Part shown: in pieces, positions 53,698 to 63,318 of the stretch
Numbering within the stretch: the stretch's first letter is position 1
How the letters are laid out: every line of letters starts with the position of its first letter
Assembly: GCF_022968795.1 (NCBI RefSeq)
Contig: NZ_JALJRB010000001.1
Coordinates: forward strand, 186,001-250,000
DNA: 64,000 nt
From: Desulfatitalea alkaliphila
GTDB lineage: Bacteria > Desulfobacterota > Desulfobacteria > Desulfobacterales > Desulfosarcinaceae
Direction of reading: 5' to 3'
Program-made: the position numbers and the translations under genes
Notes under the pieces: model-generated
What the model was told of the DNA's origin: nothing
Seen by the model: the letters and a program-made list of their open reading frames with translations, nothing else
Database searches by the model: none

Positions 53698-54336
53698 TCA
53701 CGCTTCGATCAACCCGTTTTGGATCGCGAAACGCGACAGCTCGGCATTGTTGCGCAGGTTGAGCTTCTTCAACAAACGAAAACGGTAGGTGTCCACGGTT
53801 TTGATGCTGATGTTATAGGCTGAGGCGATTTCGCGGTTGGTGTGGCCCAATGCCAACCGACGCAGGACCTGTAATTCACGGGTGGATAGCGCGTCCAGGG
53901 CGCTGCGATGCAGCCCGCCTTTGGAAACCCGCAAGGCCAGGGATTCAGCGGCATCGTCGGTCAAAAAGCGCGCGCCGCCGAGTACCTTGCGAATCGCGCG
54001 CACCAACTGCTCCGGCGCCGACTGTTTGGTGATGTAACCCATGGCGCCGGCCTCGATGGCCCGAATCACGTACTGGTTCTCCGCGTGCATGGTCAGTACC
54101 AAAATCGGTAATCGAGGCAGTTCGGGGTGGATGCGGTGAATCACTTCCAAACCATCGATCCGAGGCATGGAAAGATCGATCACCGCCACGTCGGGCTCAA
54201 GTTCGCGAATCCGGCGAATCGCCTCGTCGCCGTCGGCCGCCTCGGCCACCACGGTCATATCACCGCTCTCTTCCACCAGGCGCCGCAACCCCGCCCGCAC
54301 AATGCTGTGGTCATCAGCTAAAAGCACCCGGATCAT
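53698..54336 (-). CDS. NarL/FixJ-type two-component response regulator
   Basis: The 212-residue protein has a receiver domain with phospho-acceptor D54 in VIDLSMPRIDG and acidic DD at 8-9. A LuxR-type helix-turn-helix follows (about 142-205, LSTRELQVLRRLALGHTNREIA then KTVDTYRFRLLKK). Its ATG overlaps the histidine kinase stop by 4 bases (ATGA), so the pair is one unit. The targets are unknown. Confidence 0.93.
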   Translation of the reverse strand: MIRVLLADDHSIVRAGLRRLVEESGDMTVVAEAADGDEAIRRIRELEPDVAVIDLSMPRIDGLEVIHRIHPELPRLPILVLTMHAENQYVIRAIEAGAMGYITKQSAPEQLVRAIRKVLGGARFLTDDAAESLALRVSKGGLHRSALDALSTRELQVLRRLALGHTNREIASAYNISIKTVDTYRFRLLKKLNLRNNAELSRFAIQNGLIEA

Positions 54337-56804
54337 GCTGCGTTCCCCATTGCTGCGGCCAGGGGAACCCGCAGGGCCACCACGGTGCCGCGCCCCGGCG
54401 AGGAAACCACCGACAACACACCCCCCACCAGGGCCGCCCTTTCGCGCATGCCGACCAATCCCAACATTTGGCCCTGATGCAGGCGGTCGGGATCAAACCC
54501 CCGACCGTCATCGCCCACCTTGAGCAACAAGGCGCCCTGTTTAACCGTCAACCGCACCTCGGCCCGCGTCGCATCGGCGTGCCGCGCCACGTTGGTCAAG
54601 GCCTCCTGGGCGATACGATAGGCCGCAGTGGCGGTACCACCGTCCACGGCCGGCACATCCTGATGGGTGAAAATACAGGCCATGGGCACCCGCCGTTCGA
54701 ATTCCGTGGTGTACATCTCCAAGGCTTCCACCAGCCCCAAATCATCCAGCACGCCGGGCCGCAGTCGCAACGCCATGGCGCGCACCTCTTCGATGGTGGT
54801 GTCTACCAGGCGACAGATGGCCGCCGCCCGCTCCGCGGCCTTGAAGTCCTTCGCCCGCAAACGTTCCTGCAGCCATACCGCATCCATGCGAATGGCAGTG
54901 AGCAATTGCCCCAGTTCGTCGTGCAGCTCCCGCGCCAGGGCAGCGCGCTCTTTCTCCTGATTGGCCATGATCGAACCCGAAAGCTGGCGCAGCTGCTCCT
55001 GGGCGCTCTTGAGGGCGGTGATGTCGGTGGCGATGCCGCACACCCCCATCATGCGTTGTGTGCCCTCCTCGAACAGAGGAAACTTGACCGACAAGTAGAT
55101 GTGGACACCGTCCGGCTGCCCGATTTGCTCCTCCACTTGCATGGAACGGCCTTCGGCCAACACCTGCGCGTCATGCATGCGCATGGGGCCTGCAATTGCT
55201 TCCGGCAGCAACGCCTCGTCGGTTTTGCCCTGCACCGTATCGCCATCGATGCCATAGACTTTTTCGAACCGCGAGTTGACCATCAGGTAGCGCCCCTGCA
55301 CATCCTTCATATAGACCACGGCCGGCGTGTTTGTGAGAATGGCGCTGATTTCGCTGGTGCGCTCGCGCACCTGCCGTTCCAGCTCCTTGGAGTAGCGATC
55401 CAGGGCCTCCTTGGCCACGCGCAGAGCGGCTTCGGCCCGGTTGCGTTCGGTCATGTCCACACAGACGGCCAAAGAGCGTTGGATGTTGCCTTGGGCATCG
55501 CGATCCGCGATGGCCGAAAGGGTCACCTCCATGATGGTGCCGTCCTTTTTGACCATCCGATAGGGCACCCCCTTGATATAGCCATCCTTGAAAAACCGCG
55601 GAATACCTTCGTTGGCAGCAAAGTGTTTGGATTCGGCGGTGAAGAAATCGGTCAACGGGCGACCCAGCACTTCTTCCCGCTGGTAGCCCATGGTTTCCAA
55701 CCAGAAATTGCTGACGCTCAGCAGGCGGGCATCCCGGCCGATGGAGTGAAGCATGGCCGGCGTGTGATGGTACAGGGAGCGGTAGCGCGCCTCGCTGTGG
55801 CGCAAAGCCTCCTCGGCACTGCGCCGCCGCGCGATCTCGCTGATAGCCTTGTTGTAAAGCACCAACACGGCGAGCCCCACCATGATGGAGAGCACAACGG
55901 CGGCCGGCCCGACGATACGCACCAACGGGCCGGAGATGGATTGAGCGATCAGGCGGGAACTGCGCAGATAGACGATTTCCCAACCCGGAAAACGATCAAC
56001 CCCGGCGCGATGCATCAGGTAACGCACCCCTTGGGAATCCCTCACATGGGTGGCATCGGTCTGGTGCAACCCCACCCACTGCCAGGGGCCGTTGCCGAAC
56101 TGCCGCTCGCGGGCGACCTGCGCCACCTGCTCGGCCGTCGGTTGCCAGGCGAATTGAAACAGCCATTGGGGGTCGCTGGAGATGAAAATGATCCCCTGTT
56201 CGTTGGTCACCAGCACGATGTCGTCCGAGGGCAGGTCCAACTCTTTCTCGATTTCATCGATGGAGGCCTTGATCACGGCCACGCCGATGGGTTGGATCGG
56301 GGGTGCCGCATGCACCGGGCTGCTGTGATAAACCCCCCGTTTGCCCGAGGTGACCCCCAGCGCCAGGTAGACTCCCTTGGCGTCTTCACGGGCCGCTTGA
56401 AAATAGGGTCGGAAGGCGAAGTTCTGACCGACGAAACTGTCCGGTTGCCGGCGGTTGCTGGAAGCGATGGTATCGCCCTGGAGATCCATTACATAACTGA
56501 CATCCGCATCCTGGGTGGCCACGAACAGATCCAGTACGGCATCGGTCTGCGCCCTTGCCGCCTGGGTGCCCGTCTGCAACAGATCGCGCAATGGCCCCAT
56601 TCCCGCCAAGGTGGCGACGCTCTTGCGATGCTCATGCAACAATGCAGTGAGCCGTTTATGGATCAATGTGGTCTTGGTGGCGGTTTGTTGTTTGGCCTCT
56701 TGGAAAGCGGCGCGTCGCAGGGCGCCGTAATAGAGCACGCCACCGGCCGAAACGGACAAAAAGGCCAGCAGGGAGAGGGCCAGCAGGATATGGCGCAGGT
56801 TCAT
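54333..56804 (-). CDS. Sensor histidine kinase with Cache domain, two PAS domains and HisKA_3
   Basis: The 823-residue membrane sensor has a first helix (about 5-25), a periplasmic Cache-type domain (about 30-290), a second helix (about 298-318), and PAS domains (about 340-455 and 485-600). The NarL-type phospho-acceptor region is RELHDELGQLLTAIRMD with H628, and an HATPase domain with GDDGRGFDPD and GLVGMRERA follows. It likely detects a periplasmic ligand and phosphorylates the following response regulator. Start: ATG 56804 with GGGA 7 bases ahead fits the membrane topology; an in-frame ATG at 56870 has a ribosome site with no spacing. Confidence 0.9.
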   Translation of the reverse strand: MNLRHILLALSLLAFLSVSAGGVLYYGALRRAAFQEAKQQTATKTTLIHKRLTALLHEHRKSVATLAGMGPLRDLLQTGTQAARAQTDAVLDLFVATQDADVSYVMDLQGDTIASSNRRQPDSFVGQNFAFRPYFQAAREDAKGVYLALGVTSGKRGVYHSSPVHAAPPIQPIGVAVIKASIDEIEKELDLPSDDIVLVTNEQGIIFISSDPQWLFQFAWQPTAEQVAQVARERQFGNGPWQWVGLHQTDATHVRDSQGVRYLMHRAGVDRFPGWEIVYLRSSRLIAQSISGPLVRIVGPAAVVLSIMVGLAVLVLYNKAISEIARRRSAEEALRHSEARYRSLYHHTPAMLHSIGRDARLLSVSNFWLETMGYQREEVLGRPLTDFFTAESKHFAANEGIPRFFKDGYIKGVPYRMVKKDGTIMEVTLSAIADRDAQGNIQRSLAVCVDMTERNRAEAALRVAKEALDRYSKELERQVRERTSEISAILTNTPAVVYMKDVQGRYLMVNSRFEKVYGIDGDTVQGKTDEALLPEAIAGPMRMHDAQVLAEGRSMQVEEQIGQPDGVHIYLSVKFPLFEEGTQRMMGVCGIATDITALKSAQEQLRQLSGSIMANQEKERAALARELHDELGQLLTAIRMDAVWLQERLRAKDFKAAERAAAICRLVDTTIEEVRAMALRLRPGVLDDLGLVEALEMYTTEFERRVPMACIFTHQDVPAVDGGTATAAYRIAQEALTNVARHADATRAEVRLTVKQGALLLKVGDDGRGFDPDRLHQGQMLGLVGMRERAALVGGVLSVVSSPGRGTVVALRVPLAAAMGNAA

Positions 56805-57118
56805 CGTGCGATCCCGTAGGGGGGCGTGGTGCTCATGGCGGTCATGATGATGACGTGAAAAGCCGGTCATCCTTTTTGTCGATCCGCTGGGTTGGATGTG
56901 GCTGTTTGCCGTCGCCTATAAACGTATATTGCTTTCATTTCGGCGGGTTGTCACCAATATAGGACCGGTGCAACCGGCATTGGCGCACCCCCGCCACTAA
57001 AGACTCATTCATAACCTATATCATATTCAGGGTCAAGCCACCGTTGCAGCGCCGCGCATTGCCCTGCAAAGTGACGCATGATCGACAGTGCGGCCCTGGT
57101 GTTGTGCCGTGCGGCCTA
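56805..57118. other. Gene-free gap between penicillin-binding protein and histidine kinase
   Basis: No convincing gene, terminator or promoter was found in these 314 bases. A small palindrome, CCGGT GCA ACCGG, lies at 56965-56977. Any promoter for the kinase would lie here, but no TTGACA/TATAAT pair with good spacing was seen. Confidence 0.6.
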
Positions 57119-59524
57119 CTACAGGTCCTGCTTGAAGAACTGCTCCGGCTCGGTGACGGTGCCCGGACGGGGGGTGTATTCCACCGGTGCGGAATCCTCC
57201 TTGAAAACCTCGAAGACGGTGTTCTTGGATTCCGGTATGGGCAACAGTCCGGTATCGGCATCGATCTTGGCGAAAACCACCCCTTCGGGAACGGGGAAAA
57301 TGCGCACCGGTTCGTTCTGCAAAATTTTGTCCATGAAGCCGAACCAAATGGGGCCGGCGGCGCCGGCGCCCGTCTCTCCCCGGCCCAAGGTCTGCTCCTG
57401 GTCGTACCCCACCCAGACCCCCGTGACATACCGGGGTGTGTAGCCGACGAACCAGGCATCGAACAGGTTGTTGGTGGTGCCGGTTTTACCCGCCACCGGT
57501 CGCTTGAGGGCGCGCATGCGCTGCCCGGTGCCGTACTTGACCACCCCTTCCAGCAGATTGGTCATGATGTAGGCGGTGCTTGCTTCGATCACCTTGCGCC
57601 GCTCCGGGTTCATCTCCTCCAACAAATTGCCGTGGCGGTCTTCAATTTTGGTGATGAAGGCCGGTTCCACCAGGTGCCCTTGATTGGCGAAGACGGTATA
57701 GGCACGCACCAACTCCAGCAGCGAAACACCCGAAGATCCCAGAGCGATGGAAAGGTCGCGGTTCAAGTTGGATTCGATGCCCATTTTGCGGGCGTAGTCG
57801 ATGGCATAATCGATGCCGATATCCTGCAGGATTTTAATGGTCACCACATTGCGCGAATGGGCCAAGGCGTCTCTGAAGAGGGTCGGACCGTAAAACCGCT
57901 CCCCGTAATTTTTGGGTTTCCAGGTGAAGTCCTGTTCGGGATCCTGGAAAACAATGGGGGAGTCGATAATCACGCTGGCGGCCGTGTAGCCGTGATCCAG
58001 CGCGGCCGCGTAGATGATCGGCTTGAAAGCCGATCCGGGTTGCCGCCGGGACTGAATGGCCCGGTTGAACTGGCTCTCGGAAAAATCCCGTCCGCCCATC
58101 ATGGCCTTGACCAGGCCGGTGTCGGCCTCGATGCACATCAAGGCGGCCTGCACCCGGGGCGTCTGGTCCAACTGCAATTGCCAGCGGCCGCTGTCCGGAT
58201 CGCGATCCCCCAACGCCACCAAAATCACATCTCCCGAGGCCAAGGCCTGGGAAGGGCGCGTCAAGCGGGCGGCCGAATGGTGCACGTCGGGGTTGGGCTT
58301 GCGTGCCCAGCGCATGTCGTCCAAAAGCATGACGCCCTGCTCGCCGCCCAGGTCCACCCTTACCCGGCCCGCCCTGTCGTCCACCTCGACAACCACGCCG
58401 CGGGCGGTCCTGCCCGGCTCGAGGGGATTGGCCACCAGTGTTTCCGCCTGCACCGCCAGAAAAGCGTCGATCTCTTCCGCCGCAAGTTGCTTCAAGGGGC
58501 CACGATACCCTTCCCGCCGATCGAGATCTTTGAGGCCCTTTTCAATCTCTGCCATGGCCGCTTGTTGAAAATCGATATTGACCGCCGTGTGGACCTTCAG
58601 CCCCTGGCTGTAAAGCGCATCCATGCCGTAACGCTGCTCCAGATAGCGCCGCACATGTTCGCTGTAGACCGGCACCTGTTCCAGATAAAGGTTGCGCCGT
58701 GGATGAATATCCAGAACCGTTTCGATGGCCTCGGAAGCCTCGATCTGATCGATGTAACCTTCTTCCACCATCCGGTTGAGCACATAAATCTGACGCTGCT
58801 TGGCCCGGTCGGGATGGCGAAAGGGCGAATAGCGACTGGGGGCCTGGGGCAGACCGGCCAACATGGCGCACTCGGCCAGGTTGAGGGTATCCACCGATTT
58901 ACCGAAATAGTTCTGGGCGGCTGCCTCCACGCCATAAGCGCCGTGGCCCAGATAGATCTGGTTCAGATAGAGAAACAGGATCTCATCCTTGCTGAAGCTG
59001 CGGTCGATTTGATAAGCGAGAATGGCTTCCTTGATTTTGCGTTCGTAACTGCGCTCGGGGGTCAACAGAAAACTCTTGGTCACCTGCTGTGTGATGGTGC
59101 TGCCGCCCTGGACGATGGTGCCGGCTTCCAGATTTTTATACATGGCGCGTATGATGCTGATCAGATCGATGCCTTTGTGCTTGTAGAAACGGGCATCCTC
59201 GGCGGCGATGAAAGCCTGTTGCAGGGTAAGCGGAATTTGCGCCAGGGGCAGCACAATGCGCCGCTCCCTGAAGAATTCGGCGATGACGTTGCCGTCGTCG
59301 GCATGCACCGTGGTGATGATGGGGGGATCATAATCCTGAAGGGAGCTGATCTTGGGCAGATCCCTTCCGATATACCAAAATACGCCGACGGTGCCGGCCA
59401 CCGCCAGCACCATGAGCAGCAAAACACTCCACAGAGACCATTTCAGGATCCGCAGCCAAGGACCGCGCTGCTGTTTGCGGGCCCGTTTTTTCAGTATCTG
59501 GGAGGTGGTTGTCGGTTTCTTCAT
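57119..59524 (-). CDS. mrcA: Class A penicillin-binding protein 1A (transglycosylase/transpeptidase)
   Basis: Bifunctional peptidoglycan synthase. The 801-residue protein has an N-terminal anchor helix (about 28-51) and a GT51 domain with FIAAEDARFYKHKG (about 105-118) and GGSTITQQVTKSF (about 140-152). An OB-like insert follows. The transpeptidase domain has PGSAFKP (the SxxK serine), SRN in AHSRNVVTIKI, and KTGTTNN. A conserved C-terminal tail ends the protein. ATG 59524 is used because the anchor starts there; an in-frame upstream extension adds 23 residues. It probably sits in the inner membrane facing the periplasm. Confidence 0.93.
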   Translation of the reverse strand: MKKPTTTSQILKKRARKQQRGPWLRILKWSLWSVLLLMVLAVAGTVGVFWYIGRDLPKISSLQDYDPPIITTVHADDGNVIAEFFRERRIVLPLAQIPLTLQQAFIAAEDARFYKHKGIDLISIIRAMYKNLEAGTIVQGGSTITQQVTKSFLLTPERSYERKIKEAILAYQIDRSFSKDEILFLYLNQIYLGHGAYGVEAAAQNYFGKSVDTLNLAECAMLAGLPQAPSRYSPFRHPDRAKQRQIYVLNRMVEEGYIDQIEASEAIETVLDIHPRRNLYLEQVPVYSEHVRRYLEQRYGMDALYSQGLKVHTAVNIDFQQAAMAEIEKGLKDLDRREGYRGPLKQLAAEEIDAFLAVQAETLVANPLEPGRTARGVVVEVDDRAGRVRVDLGGEQGVMLLDDMRWARKPNPDVHHSAARLTRPSQALASGDVILVALGDRDPDSGRWQLQLDQTPRVQAALMCIEADTGLVKAMMGGRDFSESQFNRAIQSRRQPGSAFKPIIYAAALDHGYTAASVIIDSPIVFQDPEQDFTWKPKNYGERFYGPTLFRDALAHSRNVVTIKILQDIGIDYAIDYARKMGIESNLNRDLSIALGSSGVSLLELVRAYTVFANQGHLVEPAFITKIEDRHGNLLEEMNPERRKVIEASTAYIMTNLLEGVVKYGTGQRMRALKRPVAGKTGTTNNLFDAWFVGYTPRYVTGVWVGYDQEQTLGRGETGAGAAGPIWFGFMDKILQNEPVRIFPVPEGVVFAKIDADTGLLPIPESKNTVFEVFKEDSAPVEYTPRPGTVTEPEQFFKQDL

Positions 59525-59694
59525 TGTTTTCCAATCTCGTTCGATCGTTCGATTGCCGCGGCGCCCGCTGCGGCAATCGGTATTGACCGCCACATGATAA
59601 CATCCTGAACCTTTGGGGCCGAGCCTACCAAACTTGCATCATAACGGCAAGCTGAAGCCGTACGGGTGTCAAGGCAATCGCGTATAGAAATCAA

Positions 59695-59798
59695 ATCGAT
59701 AGAATTCCTTCAACTTAAAACTTAAAACTTAAAACTTAAAACTTTAAACTTAAAACTGGCCCGCTAGGGCCCTAAAACCGGCCCGCCAGGGCCCTATG
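59695..59798 (+). repeat. Interspersed AACTTAAAACTT island plus two GGCCCGC(T/C)AGGGCCCTA units
   Basis: The 380-base gap 59525-59904 contains ATCGATAGAATTCC at 59695, then AACTTAAAACTT-type units (59711-59757), and then two direct ~22-base copies of GGCCCGCTAGGGCCCTA (59757-59798). The latter hold the GGGCCC palindrome. The first ~170 bases of the gap hold nothing I recognise. No gene is seen. Confidence 0.7.
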
Positions 59799-59813
59799 GC
59801 GGCAAAAATTGAT

Positions 59814-59842
59814 TTGACTGCATGCGCGATAATCGGTATGCG
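59814..59842 (+). promoter_or_regulatory. Promoter of hisI-hisG
   Basis: TTGACT (59814-59819), a 17-base spacer and TATGCG (59837-59842) lie 62 bases before the hisI start. The pair is the best promoter-like string in the gap, directly after the repeat block. Confidence 0.55.
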
Positions 59843-59904
59843 TTGGTGTTTTAACGTTGATCAAGCCCCGCAAGCGGGAAGCTTCGGGGTGAAAGGAGTT
59901 TTCG

Positions 59905-60288
59905 ATGGCACCAACACTCGATTTCGACAAGCTGGACGGCCTGGTGCCGGCGATCGTGCAAGATCATGCCAGCGGCGACGTACTGATGGTGGGGTTCATG
60001 AACCCCGAAGCATGGCAAACCACCCTGCGCACCGGCAAGGCCACCTTCTACAGCCGGACCCGGCAGACCCTCTGGACCAAAGGGTTGACATCGGGCAACG
60101 TGCAGCTGGTCAAGGAGATCCGCATCGACTGCGACGACGACACCGTCCTGCTCAAGGTGGAACAGGTGGGCGGTGCCGCCTGCCACACCGGCCATCGCAG
60201 CTGTTTCTACAAACAAGTGAATGCGGACGGCACGCTCACGGAAGTCGGCCGGCCACTGTTCGATCCCAAGGAGGTTTACAAAAAATGA
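59905..60288 (+). CDS. hisI: Phosphoribosyl-AMP cyclohydrolase HisI
   Basis: HisI opens the adenine ring of phosphoribosyl-AMP in histidine synthesis. The 127-residue single-domain protein has [13 protein letters not shown] (about 46-58) and the zinc/magnesium site [14 protein letters not shown] plus [10 protein letters not shown] (about 72-98). It is the stand-alone cyclohydrolase without the HisE part. AAAGGAG is 7 bases before ATG 59905. Its stop overlaps the hisG start (ATGA). Confidence 0.95.
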   Translation: MAPTLDFDKLDGLVPAIVQDHASGDVLMVGFMNPEAWQTTLRTGKATFYSRTRQTLWTKGLTSGNVQLVKEIRIDCDDDTVLLKVEQVGGAACHTGHRSCFYKQVNADGTLTEVGRPLFDPKEVYKK

Positions 60289-61160
60289 CGCTACCTTTGA
60301 AGCTGGGGGTGCCCAAGGGCAGCCTGCAAAACGCCACCATCGCCCTGTTCAAACGTTCGGGATGGACCATCAATGTCAACGGCCGCAGCTATTTTCCCGA
60401 AATCAACGACGACACCATCGAGTGCGCCATCTGCCGCGCCCAGGAAATGTCCCGCTACGTGGAAAACGGTACCCTGGACGCCGGGTTGACCGGCAAAGAC
60501 TGGATCGCCGAAAACAGCTCGGATATCCACGTGGTCGAGGACCTGGTCTACTCCAAGGTCAGCGCCCGCCCGGCCCGCTGGGTGCTGGCGGTGCCCTACG
60601 ATTCCAACATCAAAACGCTGGAAGATCTCAACGGCAAGAAAATCGCCACCGAGCTGGTGGAATACACCCGGCGCTTTTTCACCGAGCGCAACATCGACGT
60701 GCAGGTGGAGTTCTCCTGGGGCGCCACCGAGGCCAAGGTGGTGTCGGGCCTGGCCGACGCCATCGTGGAAGTGACCGAAACCGGCAGCACCATCAAAGCC
60801 CACGGCTTGCGCATCATCTACGAGCTGATGCAGACCAACACCCAGTTGATCGCCAACCACACCGCCTGGCAGGATCCGGCCAAGCGGGAGAAAATCGAAC
60901 AGATCGCATTGCTGCTGCAAGGGGCCTTGCGCGGCGAAAAGTTGGTGGGCCTCAAGATGAACGTCTCCCAACAAAACCTGCAGAAGGTGGTGGACCTGCT
61001 GCCCAGCCTCAACGCGCCGACGGTTTCGCCACTGTACCAGTCCGACTGGTTCGCCGTGGAAAGCGTGGTGGACACCAAGGTGGTCCGCGACTTGATTCCT
61101 GGACTGCTCAAGGCGGGGGCCGAAGGGATCATCGAATATCCGCTGAACAAGGTCGTTTAG
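60285..61160 (+). CDS. hisG: ATP phosphoribosyltransferase HisG, long form
   Basis: HisG commits ATP and PRPP to histidine synthesis. The 291-residue protein is the long form with a C-terminal ACT-like regulatory domain (about 215-291), so it should need no HisZ and be feedback-inhibited by histidine. Visible are [16 protein letters not shown] (about 7-22), [13 protein letters not shown] (about 65-77), and [19 protein letters not shown] (about 158-176, the PRPP loop). The start overlaps the hisI stop. The aminotransferase follows after 3 bases. Confidence 0.94.
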   Translation: MTLPLKLGVPKGSLQNATIALFKRSGWTINVNGRSYFPEINDDTIECAICRAQEMSRYVENGTLDAGLTGKDWIAENSSDIHVVEDLVYSKVSARPARWVLAVPYDSNIKTLEDLNGKKIATELVEYTRRFFTERNIDVQVEFSWGATEAKVVSGLADAIVEVTETGSTIKAHGLRIIYELMQTNTQLIANHTAWQDPAKREKIEQIALLLQGALRGEKLVGLKMNVSQQNLQKVVDLLPSLNAPTVSPLYQSDWFAVESVVDTKVVRDLIPGLLKAGAEGIIEYPLNKVV

Positions 61161-61163
61161 CTT

Positions 61164-62402
61164 ATGACCCAAGCAACCACCGGCAACGAGAATCCCTCCT
61201 GCCACCGACAGTGCGCCCCCGATTTCGGACCGGCGGCCACCGGGCAAGGGCACCGGGTGGCCCGCCGGGCCGAAGAGATGACCTCCTTCATCGTGATGGA
61301 TGTCCTGGAGCGGGCCTGCGAGCTGGAATGCCAAGGCGTGGATGTGGTCCATCTGGAGGTGGGCGAGCCCGATTTCGATGCCCCGGCCTGTGTCACCGAA
61401 GCGGCCACCCGGGCCATGGCCGAGGGGTTCACCCACTACACCCACAGCCTGGGTATCCTGCCGTTGCGCGAAGCCATCAGCGACTATTACCGGGAAACTT
61501 ACCGGGTGGCGGTGGACCCCGACCGGATCGTGGTGACCGCCGGCTGCTCGCCGGCCATCTTCATGACCTGCGCCGTTCTGCTGGAAGCCGGCGACGAGGT
61601 GATCCTGCCCGATCCTTATTACGCCTGCTACCCCAATTTCATCCAATTCGTTCAAGGTCGCTGCGTCACGGTACCGGTCATGGAGGCGGACGGTTTTCAA
61701 TACACCCCGGAAGCCATTCAGTCCCGCATGACATCCCGCAGCCGGGCCATCTTCATCAATTCGCCGTCCAACCCCACCGGCACGCTGCTGTCGGCCGAGC
61801 GCATGCAAGCCATCGCCGGGCTGGGCCCCCTCATCATATCGGATGAAATTTACCACGGCCTGGTGTACGAAGGCCGGGCCCACAGCATCCTGGAGTTCAC
61901 CGACCGGGCCTTCGTCATCAACGGTTTTTCAAAGCTCTTTGCCATGACCGGGCTGCGCCTGGGCTATGTGATCGCCCCCAAGCCGTTCATGCGCGGTTTG
62001 CAGAAGATCCACCAGAACTTCTTCATTTCGGCCAATGCCGCCGTACAAAAAGCCGGTATCGCCGCCTTGAGCGGCGCCCATGCGGATGTGGCCCGCATGA
62101 AGGCCACCTACGACCAGCGGCGGCGCTTCATGATCGAGCGGCTGCGGCGCATCGGTTTCACCATTTCCGTGGAACCCACCGGCGCCTTTTACATCTTCGT
62201 CAACGCACGGCATTTGTCCGACGACTCATACGCCCTGGCCTTCGACATCCTGGAAAAGGCCCACGTGGGGGTCACCCCCGGCATTGACTTCGGCCCCAAC
62301 GGCGAAGGCTACCTGCGCTTCTCCTACGCCAACTCCCTGGAGAACATCCGGGAAGGCCTCGATCGGCTGGAACGCTACGTGCGTCAACACCACAGGACCT
62401 GA
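61164..62402 (+). CDS. PLP-dependent class I/II aminotransferase
   Basis: Fold-type I aminotransferase, 412 residues, with VVHLEVGEPDFDAP (about 61-74), INSPSNPTGTLLS (about 194-206), SDEIYHGLVY (about 222-231), and the PLP lysine in VINGFSKLFAMTGLRLGY (about 252-269). Substrates in this branch include aspartate, alanine and aromatic amino acids. In the his operon it might serve as the histidinol-phosphate aminotransferase, though the sequence looks more like the aspartate/alanine group than HisC. hisG is 3 bases upstream and sfsA 5 bases downstream, so it is cotranscribed. Confidence 0.85.
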   Translation: MTQATTGNENPSCHRQCAPDFGPAATGQGHRVARRAEEMTSFIVMDVLERACELECQGVDVVHLEVGEPDFDAPACVTEAATRAMAEGFTHYTHSLGILPLREAISDYYRETYRVAVDPDRIVVTAGCSPAIFMTCAVLLEAGDEVILPDPYYACYPNFIQFVQGRCVTVPVMEADGFQYTPEAIQSRMTSRSRAIFINSPSNPTGTLLSAERMQAIAGLGPLIISDEIYHGLVYEGRAHSILEFTDRAFVINGFSKLFAMTGLRLGYVIAPKPFMRGLQKIHQNFFISANAAVQKAGIAALSGAHADVARMKATYDQRRRFMIERLRRIGFTISVEPTGAFYIFVNARHLSDDSYALAFDILEKAHVGVTPGIDFGPNGEGYLRFSYANSLENIREGLDRLERYVRQHHRT

Positions 62403-62407
62403 TCGCC

Positions 62408-63148
62408 ATGCCGCAAGCAACACCGAACGCCGCCCCTGCAACGGCCGCCCTGGAGTGGCCGCCCCTGGTGCGCGGCCGCCTGATCAAGCGCTACAAGCGT
62501 TTCCTGGCGGATGTGGAACTGGACGATGGCCGCGCCATCACTGCCCACTGCCCCAACTCGGGCAGCATGACCGGCTGCAAAACTCCCGGTCAACCGGTTT
62601 TCCTCTCGCAAAACGACAACCCCAAGCGCAAACTCAAATTCACCTGGCACATGATCGAAATGCCCACCTCCCTGGTGGGTATCAACACCCAGGTGCCCAA
62701 TCGCCTAGTGACCCGGAGCATCACCGCCGGTTGCATCGACGCCCTGCAGGGCTATGAAAAGATCACGGCCGAAGTGACGGTCAACACCCATAGCCGTCTG
62801 GATTTGAAACTGACCGGCCCCGAAAAACCGGACTGCTATGTCGAAATCAAAAACTGCACCCTGGTGGAAGAAGGGGTGGCGCTCTTTCCGGACGCCCCCA
62901 CCGCACGCGGCCGCAAACATCTACAGGAGCTGATACGCCTTAAGGCGGCCGGACACCGGGCCGTGATCTTCTTTCTGGTACAGCGCACCGATGCCCGCGC
63001 CTTCGCCCCCGCCGTCCATATCGACCCCGAATACGGCCGCGGTCTCTGGGAGGCCGCCGACGCCGGCGTCGAGATCCTGGTCTACGACGTCATCATCGAC
63101 CCGCACACCATCACTCTGAACAAGCCGCTGCCCTACGATCCGGCTTGA
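62408..63148 (+). CDS. sfsA: SfsA DNA-binding/nuclease-like protein
   Basis: SfsA family protein, 246 residues. Motifs include LIKRYKRFLADVELDDG (about 25-41), HCPNSGSMTGCKTPGQ (about 47-62), SRLDLKL-type and CYVEIKNCTLVEEG (about 142-155, the nuclease-like E-x-K site), and DAPTARGRKHLQEL (about 161-174). First seen in sugar-fermentation regulation in E. coli, it belongs to the PD-(D/E)XK-type nuclease fold. It is the last gene of the hisI-hisG-aminotransferase unit. Confidence 0.93.
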   Translation: MPQATPNAAPATAALEWPPLVRGRLIKRYKRFLADVELDDGRAITAHCPNSGSMTGCKTPGQPVFLSQNDNPKRKLKFTWHMIEMPTSLVGINTQVPNRLVTRSITAGCIDALQGYEKITAEVTVNTHSRLDLKLTGPEKPDCYVEIKNCTLVEEGVALFPDAPTARGRKHLQELIRLKAAGHRAVIFFLVQRTDARAFAPAVHIDPEYGRGLWEAADAGVEILVYDVIIDPHTITLNKPLPYDPA

Positions 63149-63187
63149 CGCTGCACCGCGCCCGGTCGAATTTGCGGCGCCCGATCA

Positions 63188-63216
63188 TTGACTTTGGCGC
63201 GGGGGTCGGATAATTT
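63188..63216 (+). promoter_or_regulatory. Promoter ahead of the sigma-54 activator gene
   Basis: TTGACT (63188-63193) with TAATTT (63211-63216) at 17 bases, or ATAATT one base earlier, stands about 103 bases before the start. The leader between them holds nothing else recognised. Confidence 0.45.
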
Positions 63217-63318
63217 TCACGACTTGGACCTGCAGTTGCGCGACCCATTGGGGTGTGCCCATGTGATGCTGGGCGCGCCCTGTACATTGACCGCCAACCC
63301 CGTGACCCGTGACCCGAC

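Noticed and set aside
54468-59608. Two long antisense frames over the histidine kinase and the penicillin-binding protein
   Set aside because: Both fall opposite well-supported genes and lack family features.
60221-61846. 541-codon overlapping frame across hisG and the aminotransferase
   Set aside because: Arg/Gly/Pro-rich frame-shifted reading of real genes; the hisG and aminotransferase frames have complete motifs.
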